Origin: Nitrospinaceae bacterium
GTDB lineage: Bacteria; Nitrospinota; Nitrospinia; Nitrospinales; VA-1
Assembly (NCBI GenBank): GCA_012961055.1
Contig: DUAA01000186.1
Span: 12,480-18,001 of the forward strand
Direction of reading: 5' to 3'
Length of the DNA: 5,522 nucleotides
Of this stretch, positions 1-5,522 are shown piece after piece; positions within the stretch are counted from its first letter, which is position 1; the number at the start of each line of letters is the position of its first letter. The notes under the pieces were generated by a model that saw only the letters and a list, made by a program, of their open reading frames with translations, had not been told where the DNA came from and searched no databases. Both the position numbers and the translations under genes were made by a program.

Positions 1-1
1 G

Positions 2-973
2 GTCTCTGTAAATTTTTGCCGCAAAACGAAACAAGGCGCAATCTCTCAGGTAACGAAATACGCAGGCGATGACCCCGATGTAACAGATAAATGTAAAATA
101 GAAGTAGAGGTAAAACCAAACAGCCGTAAAAGTGGCATCCATTTTTATGCAGGAGATGGCGTGGGAACAGTGACCGAGGAGGGACTCCAAATTCCCAAAG
201 GTGAACCTGCTATCAACCCCATTCCTAGAAAAATGATTCGGCAAAACCTTGAAAACTTGCTGAAGGACTCTCCCGAAACATGGAAAGATTGCGGATTGGA
301 TGTGATAGTCAGTGTTTTGGGTGGAAATGAAATTGCTTTAAAAACCTTTAATCCGAGACTGGGAATTCAGGGTGGTATCTCCATCCTTGGGACAACGGGA
401 ATAGTTGAGCCCATGTCTCTGAGTGCCTGGAAAGCATCGGTGGAAATTTATATTGATGTAGCACTTGCCACACAATCGAAATTCATTGTTTTCAGTCCAG
501 GGCGTTGGGGACAAAAGTTCTTTAATCAAAAAAAAGGGGTGCCTCTAAACCGTATTTGTCTAGTTTCAAATTTTATTGGTTTCGCGCTGGACCATTTAAA
601 ACAAAAATATCACCGAGAAAAGGATGCGGTGAAAACTATTGTCTTTGCAGGCCATCCTGGCAAACTGGCAAAAGTCATTGATGGACATTGGAACACTCAT
701 TCCAATGAATCGCCATCGGCACTTCCTACCATATTAAAAATGGCAGAAAATATTTTTCCCAATGATATGAATATAAAATTGCAATCGTCAAGAACGGTGG
801 AACATTTGATCCAACTCAGCAAAAAATACAATATCAGCGAGCCTCTTTTTGAAGCGGTTGCAAACAAAATTGTGCAGGCTGTTTCCGGCTATTTGCAACA
901 ATCGTTACAGGTTGAAGTTCTATTAGCAGACTTTAAAGGGAATTTGATCGGACAGGCGGCGACCCGTGACTGA
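2..973 (+). CDS. cbiD: Cobalt-precorrin-5B C1-methyltransferase CbiD (5' partial)
   Basis: CbiD transfers a methyl group from S-adenosylmethionine to C1 of cobalt-precorrin-5B, giving cobalt-precorrin-6A, in the cytoplasmic anaerobic B12 pathway. The frame is open from base 2, so 323 residues are visible. Counting from base 2, family hallmarks are KYAGDDPDVTD (19-29), GDGVGTVT (51-58), GEPAINP (67-73), GISILGTTGIVEPMS (125-139) and the glycine-rich FAGHPGKLAKVIDG followed by NTHS (215-234). CbiD proteins are usually about 360-380 residues, so roughly the first 40-60, including the usual FTTG(T/S)C segment, lie upstream of the window. The GTG at 161 falls inside the conserved GDGVGTVT motif and is not the start. 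One oddity: the usual TTGGRSE-like segment reads FSPGRWGQKF (about 164-173). The stop overlaps the next gene by 8 bases. Identity is seen from motifs; the reaction is family knowledge. Confidence 0.95.
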   Translation, partial: VSVNFCRKTKQGAISQVTKYAGDDPDVTDKCKIEVEVKPNSRKSGIHFYAGDGVGTVTEEGLQIPKGEPAINPIPRKMIRQNLENLLKDSPETWKDCGLDVIVSVLGGNEIALKTFNPRLGIQGGISILGTTGIVEPMSLSAWKASVEIYIDVALATQSKFIVFSPGRWGQKFFNQKKGVPLNRICLVSNFIGFALDHLKQKYHREKDAVKTIVFAGHPGKLAKVIDGHWNTHSNESPSALPTILKMAENIFPNDMNIKLQSSRTVEHLIQLSKKYNISEPLFEAVANKIVQAVSGYLQQSLQVEVLLADFKGNLIGQAATRD

Positions 974-1706
974 AAATTGGGGAACATTTACCGGAATAGG
1001 TGTGGGGCCCGGGCCATCGGAATATATCACCCTAAAAAGCTTTAACGCCCTGATGAAAGCCGACAAAGTACTGGTTCCTCGCGCTACAGGGTCCAGTAAT
1101 TCTGTCGCTTTGACCTGCATCAAGGACATTGATATCCCACAGGATAAAATCGAATTCATGGACTACCCCATGTCTAATGATGAAAGTTTACTCAGTTCAA
1201 TTTATCAGAAAATTGCTGAAAAGATAATTGCCCACCTGAGGGAAAACTTAAATCTCGTTTATATCACCATTGGGGACCCTTATATCTATTCAACCTATTC
1301 GTATACCGTCAACGCTTTGCAGGAATTGATACCTGACATTTCCATTTCAACTTATCCCGGAATAAGTTCTTTTCAGGCCTTGTCCTCGGCCTTGAACTTT
1401 CCATTAGGGCAGGGTAAGGAAAATATCCTGATTCTCCCCTGCCCCGAAACTTCTGCTGAATTACGAGAGCAAATTGAAAGGCATGATAATATTGTCCTAA
1501 TGAAAGTTGGAGACCGGTTTGATTGGGTTCGCGAACTACTGATTGAAATGAATATTCTGAAACACTGCGCACTTGGAAAACGAATTGGTTTAGACAACGA
1601 AATCCTGACCCGTGACCTTATGGAATTAAAAGAAGTGGATAAACCCGGCTATTTATCAATAATCTTTATTCGCAAAACTCCGACTCAAGGGAGGAATGGC
1701 CGTTGA
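966..1706 (+). CDS. cbiL: Cobalt-factor II (precorrin-2) C20-methyltransferase CbiL/CobI
   Basis: This enzyme uses S-adenosylmethionine to methylate C20 of cobalt-sirohydrochlorin, forming cobalt-factor III. The 246-residue protein has the usual length and the tetrapyrrole methylase fold signatures: a first loop at 12-19 (GVGPGPSE), the SAM-contacting GDPYIYST at 103-110, YPGISSF at 130-136 and KVGDRFDWV at 170-178. The GDPxxYST form with a following Y/F-rich stretch separates CbiL/CobI from the other corrin methylases. The start is GTG at 966, the only one that keeps the N-terminal strand; the ribosome site is weak (AGGCGG, 954-959), and the 8-base overlap with cbiD suggests coupled translation. 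The first loop has Pro-Ser where relatives commonly have Asp-Pro (GPGDPE). CbiL and CobI cannot be told apart from sequence alone; the neighbours cbiD and cbiG favour the cobalt-containing substrate. Confidence 0.92.
   Translation: MTENWGTFTGIGVGPGPSEYITLKSFNALMKADKVLVPRATGSSNSVALTCIKDIDIPQDKIEFMDYPMSNDESLLSSIYQKIAEKIIAHLRENLNLVYITIGDPYIYSTYSYTVNALQELIPDISISTYPGISSFQALSSALNFPLGQGKENILILPCPETSAELREQIERHDNIVLMKVGDRFDWVRELLIEMNILKHCALGKRIGLDNEILTRDLMELKEVDKPGYLSIIFIRKTPTQGRNGR
1687..1695 (+). promoter_or_regulatory. Strong Shine-Dalgarno site for the TTG start of cbiF
   Basis: AAGGGAGGA lies at the end of cbiL, with 8 bases between GGGAGG and the TTG at 1703. It decides the start of cbiF: the nearby ATG at 1696 is in another frame, and the TTG begins exactly at the conserved KVYFIGAGPGD strand. 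It is the clearest ribosome-binding site in the window. Confidence 0.85.
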
Positions 1707-2470
1707 AAGTTTACTTCATCGGAGCGGGCCCAGGCGATGTTGAGTTGATGACTATCAAAGGAAACCGTCGGTTACGCGCTTGTTCCTATGTCATGCACGC
1801 GGGATCATTAATCAACCCGGAAATTCTTGCTCCCCTACCCGAGTCGACCCGGATTTATGACACTTCAAAATTAAACCTTGAAGAACAAATTGTCATTTAC
1901 AATGAAGCAAAGGGCGTAGATCAAGATGTTGCACGATTACAAAGCGGCGATTTGTCGATCTATGGAGCCATCGCCGAACAAATGCGGGCGCTGGATGAAC
2001 TCGGCATCCAATATGAAGTCATTCCAGGTGTATCCTCGGTGGCGGCAAGTGCCGCAGCTTTAAAAAGTGAACTGACATTGCCTGAAATTTCACAAACCGT
2101 TATCTTCTCACGGATCAGTGGACGAACAGAAGTTCCACCCGATGAGGATCTGGAAAAACTGGCCTCGCATAAATGCACAATATGCTTGTTCCTGTCCATC
2201 ACCAAAATCAAGGATGTCGTAGAAAAGTTATCCGTCCATTATCCTATCGAAACTCCGGTAGTAGTGGTTTATAAAGCCAGTTGGAAGGATGAAAAAATCG
2301 TACGAGGTAATCTGAAAACCATTGCAGATAAGGTGAAATCAGAAGGGATTCGCTTGACAGCACTGATCCTAGTGGGTGCTGTTTTCAACACTAAAGATTT
2401 CCAAGACTCTCGTTTATATTCAAAAGAATATTCTCATCTTTTTCGAAAGAAAAATGTCGACACGAAATAA
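1703..2470 (+). CDS. cbiF: Cobalt-precorrin-4 C11-methyltransferase CbiF/CobM
   Basis: CbiF adds the C11 methyl group to cobalt-precorrin-4, producing cobalt-precorrin-5A. The 255-residue protein matches the family along its whole length: GAGPGD (7-12), HAGSL (32-36, usually YAGSL), SGDLSIYGA (81-89), EVIPGVSS (105-112), the TLPEISQT segment near 125-132, SRISGRTEVPP (136-146), YKASWKDEKIVRG (190-202) and the typical C-terminus SRLYSKEYSHLFR (236-248). Translation starts at TTG 1703, supported by a strong ribosome site ending at 1695. The start and the cbiL stop share the four bases TTGA, a typical coupling arrangement. The 3' end overlaps cbiG by 17 bases. It is the most canonical member of the cluster. 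CbiF and CobM are the same family; the cobalt form of the substrate is inferred from the neighbours. Confidence 0.96.
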   Translation: MKVYFIGAGPGDVELMTIKGNRRLRACSYVMHAGSLINPEILAPLPESTRIYDTSKLNLEEQIVIYNEAKGVDQDVARLQSGDLSIYGAIAEQMRALDELGIQYEVIPGVSSVAASAAALKSELTLPEISQTVIFSRISGRTEVPPDEDLEKLASHKCTICLFLSITKIKDVVEKLSVHYPIETPVVVVYKASWKDEKIVRGNLKTIADKVKSEGIRLTALILVGAVFNTKDFQDSRLYSKEYSHLFRKKNVDTK

Positions 2471-3257
2471 AATCGCAATAGTGGTCATCCGCTCAGAAGG
2501 TTTAAAGTTTGCCCGAAAACTTCGCCAGTCTTTTTCGTCTTGGGATTTATGGGCACCTGAATCTTCAGATATCAAAAAGGACGAAAAGGCCTACCCTTCT
2601 CAATTCAAAGACTGGCTGAGTGAAAATTTTCTGAAATACGAAGGGTTTGTCTGCATCATGGCAACTGGGATTGTGGTGCGTTCTTTGAGTACAATGATTC
2701 CCGATAAATGTACCGGCCCTGGAGTTGTGGTTTGTGACGAGTTTGGTCGCCATGCGATTTCACTTCTTGGTGGGCATGAAGGAGGTGCTAATGATTTATC
2801 TCATAGAATAGCAAGCAAAACTGGTTGTGTTCCCATCATCACCACGGGAACCGAGTCCATGAAGAATTATGTATTGGGAGTTGGTTGCAGAAAAAATGCT
2901 GATTACGAGTCTTTAAAAGAACTCGTCATGAAAGTTTTAAAAATTGCCAAAGTTTCTCCTGACGAAATAAGAATAATGACCACCATCGACTTAAAAGAGA
3001 ATGAACCCTGCATTCTCACATTGTCTGATAAATATAATTGGCCCTTAGTAATTTTTACGGGAATCGAAATTAATACAGCTAAACTTCAAGTTTCACATTC
3101 TGATTTTGTCGAAGACAGCATTGGTGTTCCCGGTGTTTGTGAGCCCACAGCCCTGATAGCCGCTCACTTTGGAGACCTCATAGTTCCCAAAACCACAGCA
3201 AATGGTTGTGCGGTAGCACTTGTCAAAGAACCTGAAACCACCGACCGGAGACCTTGA
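2454..3257 (+). CDS. cbiG: Cobalt-precorrin-5A hydrolase CbiG, short form without middle domain
   Basis: CbiG opens the delta-lactone of cobalt-precorrin-5A, releasing acetaldehyde and giving cobalt-precorrin-5B; it is a marker of the anaerobic route. The 267-residue protein has the N-terminal CbiG domain (about 5-134), with MATGIVVR (69-76), GPGVVVCDE (88-96), GGHEGGAN (106-113) and PIITTGTE (127-134). The CobE/CbiG C-terminal domain (about 138-260) follows at once, with VLGVGCRKN (140-148) and SIGVPGVCEPTAL (222-234). Classical CbiG, such as the Salmonella protein of about 350 residues, has about 90 residues between these domains; here only a few remain. The ATG at 2454 is chosen because it sits just before the first strand (KIAIVVIRSEG). 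A longer frame from GTG 2376 would add 26 residues unlike CbiG, encoded inside the end of cbiF. The upstream GAAAGA is a weak ribosome site, so coupling to cbiF is likely. The gene ends directly at cbiH. Confidence 0.93.
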   Translation: MSTRNKIAIVVIRSEGLKFARKLRQSFSSWDLWAPESSDIKKDEKAYPSQFKDWLSENFLKYEGFVCIMATGIVVRSLSTMIPDKCTGPGVVVCDEFGRHAISLLGGHEGGANDLSHRIASKTGCVPIITTGTESMKNYVLGVGCRKNADYESLKELVMKVLKIAKVSPDEIRIMTTIDLKENEPCILTLSDKYNWPLVIFTGIEINTAKLQVSHSDFVEDSIGVPGVCEPTALIAAHFGDLIVPKTTANGCAVALVKEPETTDRRP

Positions 3258-3260
3258 TTG

Positions 3261-4007
3261 ATGAACAAACTCTATTTGGTTTCTATCGGCCCGGGAGCAC
3301 TGGACTTGATAACTCCGCGTGCCTGTGAAGCTTTAAGGAAATGCGAAATAATCATTGGTCATCAATTGTATCTGGATTTAATCCAAACCCTTATCCCAGA
3401 TAAAGAGCAAATCGCAAGTCCATGGGGCAAGGAAATTGAACGAGTAGACCTGGCAATCAACAAGGTTAAAGAGGGACATAATGTCAGCCTTATTTCCAGT
3501 GGAGATATAGGAGTCTATGCGCTGGGCGGCCTTGCCTTGGAAAGGCTTGGAGAAAACAACTTAGAAATCAATTATGAGATTATTCCCGGCATAACCTCAG
3601 CAAATGCTTGTGCTTCCATTTTAGGAGCCCCTTTGTCCCATGATTTCCTGACTTTATCTCTATCCGATTTATTGGTTCCAAAAGAAACCATTTTAGAGAG
3701 AGCCGAAGCAGCCGGAAAGGGAGGTTTCGTTTCTGTCTTATATAATGTTCAAAGTCCCAAAAGACAAGAATTGGTCTATCAGGTAATGGAAAAATTCCGA
3801 CCACATCGTTCACCTCAAACCCCTTGCGGAGTTGTTTCCAACGCTTTCCGACCGGATGAAAAAAGTCAAATTTTAACCTTCGAAAATCTATTTTCAATGC
3901 AATTCGACATGCTGACAACGATTATCCTGGGAAATGATGCGACAAAGATAGTCCGCAATAGATTGGTAACGCAGCGCGGTTACTCCTTTAAAAATGAAAC
4001 AGAATAA
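3261..4007 (+). CDS. cbiH: Cobalt-factor III C17-methyltransferase, ring-contracting (CbiH/CobJ)
   Basis: CbiH methylates C17 of cobalt-factor III and drives contraction of the macrocycle, giving cobalt-precorrin-4. The 248-residue protein shows the first loop IGPGALDLITPRA (9-21), SSGDIGVYALG (79-89), EIIPGITSANACAS (106-119), the family-specific GAPLSHDFLTLSLSDLLVP (122-140), LYNVQSPKR (160-168), DMLTTIILGNDAT (216-228) and the terminal VTQRGY (236-241, usually VTPRGY). The length fits the simple form without the C-terminal iron-sulfur extension found in some CbiH proteins. ATG 3261 is preferred; TTG 3258, directly in front of it, would add one residue. GGAG at 3247-3250 suits either. The gene starts three bases after the cbiG stop and overlaps cbiJ by 14 bases. 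CobJ of the aerobic route is the same family; the cobalt substrate is inferred from cbiD and cbiG. Confidence 0.95.
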   Translation: MNKLYLVSIGPGALDLITPRACEALRKCEIIIGHQLYLDLIQTLIPDKEQIASPWGKEIERVDLAINKVKEGHNVSLISSGDIGVYALGGLALERLGENNLEINYEIIPGITSANACASILGAPLSHDFLTLSLSDLLVPKETILERAEAAGKGGFVSVLYNVQSPKRQELVYQVMEKFRPHRSPQTPCGVVSNAFRPDEKSQILTFENLFSMQFDMLTTIILGNDATKIVRNRLVTQRGYSFKNETE

Positions 4008-4770
4008 TAAATTATTATGGCTATTCTCTGGCACCTCGGACGGGAATGAGATCGCACAGTGTTTAGTTTCCCAAAAGTGCCGTTTAAAAGTATTCGTAGC
4101 CACTCAATATGGAAGAAAAGTCGCCGCAGAATCGTTACCGCCACAAATTGTTGAAGCAGGGAGATTAAATGAAAATGAAATGGGTGCACGAGCAGACTTG
4201 GAACCACCATCACAAGTGATTGATGCTACACATCCTTATGCACTGGAAATCAGTAAAAACCTGATGCGTTTTTGTGACAACCGTAAAATTCCTTATATCC
4301 GATATGAACGTCCGGAAGAACAAATCTCAGGAGAAAATATTTACTTTGTAGATAACATAGAACAGGCAGCAGAAAAAACCAGAACTCTAGGAAAAAAAAT
4401 TTTATTGACGTTGGGCTCAAAGAATATCGAGCCCTTTCTAGGCGAAGACTTTTGTGGACGAATCTTTATAAGGATGCTCCCCGACCCGCAATTGATCGAT
4501 CATTTATTGTCGAAAGGAGTCTCGCCTGATAGAATCATTGCCATTCAGGGACCATTCAGTATTTCTATGAATCTGGCGATGATGGGAAATTATGCTATTG
4601 ACTGCCTGGTCACAAAATCTTCTGGAAAAGAAGGAGGATTTCCGCAAAAGATTGCTGCCGCAAAAGAGTTGGGTGCGTCCGTTATTATTATTAAACGGCC
4701 AGATATGAGTTACCCGATATCTTTTAGCAAAAAAAATGAGGTTATAAAATATTTAAATATCTCCAGGTAA
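3994..4770 (+). CDS. cbiJ: Cobalt-precorrin-6A reductase CbiJ/CobK
   Basis: CbiJ reduces cobalt-precorrin-6A to cobalt-precorrin-6B with a nicotinamide cofactor. The 258-residue protein has the family length and order: a nucleotide-fold start WLFSGTSDGNEIA (9-21), VIDATHPYA (75-83), YIRYERP (101-107), LLTLGSKNIEPF (137-148), RMLP (160-163), GPFS (186-189) and the C-terminal LVTKSSGKEGGFPQKI (205-220), then AAAKELGASVIIIKRP (221-236). Start ATG 3994 lies inside the end of cbiH (14-base overlap). No Shine-Dalgarno site is seen in the 20 bases before it, so expression probably depends on ribosomes finishing cbiH. The last codons are very AT-rich, including a 12-base palindrome at 4749-4760 of no clear meaning. 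This is the last gene of the tightly overlapping block; a 71-base gap follows. CobK of the aerobic route is the same family. Confidence 0.95.
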   Translation: MKQNNKLLWLFSGTSDGNEIAQCLVSQKCRLKVFVATQYGRKVAAESLPPQIVEAGRLNENEMGARADLEPPSQVIDATHPYALEISKNLMRFCDNRKIPYIRYERPEEQISGENIYFVDNIEQAAEKTRTLGKKILLTLGSKNIEPFLGEDFCGRIFIRMLPDPQLIDHLLSKGVSPDRIIAIQGPFSISMNLAMMGNYAIDCLVTKSSGKEGGFPQKIAAAKELGASVIIIKRPDMSYPISFSKKNEVIKYLNISR

Positions 4771-4841
4771 GGGGTTAACGTTTCATCTACTTCAGTTAAT
4801 CATTTCCTCGGTTTTTGATACTCTACTTTTAGATTAAACAT
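4771..4841 (+). other. Intergenic gap between cbiJ and the permease gene
   Basis: These 71 bases are the only real gap in an otherwise gapless gene block. No terminator (GC-rich stem followed by a T run) is present. A TTGATA at 4815-4820 resembles a -35 box, but the matching -10 would fall on the start codon. The inverted TTAATC/GATTAA pair (4796-4801 and 4832-4837) is short and widely spaced. No cobalamin riboswitch would fit here. Read-through from cbiJ is the simplest reading. Confidence 0.5.
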
Positions 4842-5456
4842 ATGGAACAAATTTGGTTTTTAGCAGGCGGTTTGTTGCTAGGTTGCCTTCACGCATTGGA
4901 AGCTGACCATATTGTAACGGTCTCGAATTTAGTCTTAAATAAAAAATCGCTGAAGAACTCTCTGCGTTTGGCTCTGCAATGGGCTTTGGGACATAGTTTA
5001 ACCCTTTTACTGTTATCCGGACTGGTATTCTCCCTGAACTCCGCATTCACGGCTCTGATGAGTAATTCCGCCGAACGGATGGTAGGAGTTACCATGATCT
5101 TCATTGGAATGATTGTATTTGTTCAGGAGTTGAAACAAAATTCACGGCTGAAAAAGTTCGGACACAGGCACCCAGAGTTTTCCGGATCGACATTATTTGG
5201 CATAGGAGTTTTACATGGTATAGCTGGTTCAGCTTCCATTTTTTTATTAATTCCTGTCGCTCTGACTAAATCTATATTTTCCGTGTTTTCTTATGTAGGT
5301 TTATTCTGTTGTGGAATGATCCTCACTATGGGACTGTATGGTATATTTTTACAAAGCTTTGGCCTGAACAATAACCTTTCCAGATATCTACCGAAAGTTA
5401 GATTTGTTGTTGCTATTTTTTCCGTAACTATTGGTATTAAGTTGCTAGGAACTTAA
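4842..5456 (+). CDS. HX4DH-type membrane permease, putative cobalt/nickel transporter (UreH-like)
   Basis: This 204-residue integral membrane protein has about five to six hydrophobic segments (roughly 4-16, 41-65, 80-96, 117-141, 145-172, 186-203). It carries HALEADH at 17-23, the HX4DH signature by which NiCoT-family permeases bind Ni2+ or Co2+ in the membrane, then WALGHSLTL (47-55), comparable to the LGHS motif of the next NiCoT helix, a histidine-bearing loop GHRHPE (107-112) and GVLHGIAGSAS (122-132). The short length and the LHGxAGS motif resemble the UreH-like branch rather than full NixA/HoxN proteins of about 330 residues. Its place between cbiJ and cbiE suggests cobalt supply for corrin synthesis; this is inference, and nickel or another substrate cannot be excluded. 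No ribosome site is seen before ATG 4842, and no other start preserves the first helix. Two bases separate its stop from the next gene. Confidence 0.8.
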   Translation: MEQIWFLAGGLLLGCLHALEADHIVTVSNLVLNKKSLKNSLRLALQWALGHSLTLLLLSGLVFSLNSAFTALMSNSAERMVGVTMIFIGMIVFVQELKQNSRLKKFGHRHPEFSGSTLFGIGVLHGIAGSASIFLLIPVALTKSIFSVFSYVGLFCCGMILTMGLYGIFLQSFGLNNNLSRYLPKVRFVVAIFSVTIGIKLLGT

Positions 5457-5458
5457 AC

Positions 5459-5522
5459 ATGATCTATGCAGTGGGAATTGGGCCGGGTGACCCAGATATG
5501 TTGCCTCATAAAACCGTTTTAT
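5459..5522 (+). CDS. cbiE: Tetrapyrrole methylase N-terminus, probably CbiE (3' partial)
   Basis: Only 21 codons are visible before the window ends. They read as a first beta strand and SAM loop, with AVGIGPGDPDML at residues 4-15, diagnostic of the tetrapyrrole methylase superfamily. CbiE (C5-methyltransferase acting on cobalt-precorrin-6B, often with or fused to CbiT) is the best guess. CbiL, CbiF and CbiH are already present, CbiE is the corrin methylase still missing, and CbiE proteins commonly begin at this motif with only a few residues before it. A uroporphyrinogen-III methylase (CobA) would also share the motif and cannot be excluded. ATG 5459 is preceded by TAGGA (5446-5450) at suitable spacing and lies two bases after the permease stop, so the two genes are probably co-transcribed. 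Whether a CbiT domain follows cannot be seen. Confidence 0.7.
   Translation, partial: MIYAVGIGPGDPDMLPHKTVL

Noticed and set aside
161..163. GTG as a start of a shorter CbiD
   Set aside because: The frame is open to base 2 and the upstream codons encode conserved CbiD sequence (KYAGDDPDVTD); the GTG sits inside the GDGVGTVT motif.
528..539. A8 run followed by GGGG as a possible frameshift site in cbiD
   Set aside because: The reading frame continues intact through it into conserved CbiD sequence. Other A8 runs (4392-4399, 4729-4736) also leave the cbiJ frame intact.
1006..1015. Perfect 10-base palindrome GGCCCGGGCC
   Set aside because: It encodes the Gly-Pro-rich SAM loop of CbiL, has no loop and no following T run, and is best explained by codon choice.
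2376..2453. N-terminal extension of CbiG from GTG 2376
   Set aside because: The 26 added residues do not resemble CbiG, lie wholly within the cbiF coding end, and the ATG at 2454 matches the expected family start.
3580..3918. Minus-strand open frame of 112 codons opposite cbiH, and similar ones elsewhere
   Set aside because: Lies entirely antisense to conserved methylase sequence; its composition (many Arg, Leu, Phe) is that of a shadow frame and it shows no recognisable motif.
4749..4760. 12-base AT palindrome ATATTTAAATAT near the end of cbiJ
   Set aside because: Lies in AT-rich coding sequence; too weak for a terminator, and no promoter partner is found at proper spacing.

Overview
The window is a compact, single-strand block of cobalamin (vitamin B12) corrin-ring genes, read left to right. 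It holds the end of cbiD, then complete cbiL, cbiF, cbiG, cbiH and cbiJ, a small integral-membrane protein of the nickel/cobalt-permease (HX4DH) type, and the first 21 codons of another corrin methyltransferase, probably cbiE. The presence of cbiD and cbiG points to the anaerobic (early cobalt insertion) route. Nothing resembling the oxygen-dependent CobG is seen.

Layout: cbiD (2-973, its 5' end lies outside the window), cbiL (966-1706), cbiF (1703-2470), cbiG (2454-3257), cbiH (3261-4007) and cbiJ (3994-4770) overlap or abut by 0 to 17 bases, as expected for one translationally coupled operon. A 71-base gap (4771-4841) then precedes the membrane protein (4842-5456), and only two bases separate that gene from the cbiE-like start at 5459. 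No gene is seen on the minus strand, and no RNA gene, CRISPR array, insertion sequence or convincing terminator was found.

Together the enzymes would carry cobalt-factor II (cobalt-sirohydrochlorin) to cobalt-precorrin-7: CbiL methylates C20, CbiH methylates C17 and contracts the ring, CbiF methylates C11, CbiG opens the lactone and releases acetaldehyde, CbiD methylates C1, CbiJ reduces the macrocycle, and CbiE methylates C5. The membrane protein is a plausible cobalt supplier. CbiT, CbiC, CbiA and a cobalt chelatase are not in the window and would be expected outside it.

The organism is a bacterium with moderately AT-rich DNA (by eye about low-40s percent GC), with ATG, GTG and TTG starts and clear Shine-Dalgarno sites at some genes. 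The sequence alone does not fix the lineage; a Gram-negative, possibly marine, lineage outside the Enterobacteria is a guess only. The most notable points are a short CbiG that lacks the usual middle domain, the permease gene sitting between cbiJ and cbiE, and unusual first-loop motifs in CbiL and CbiH. I see a known pathway with local peculiarities, not a new system.
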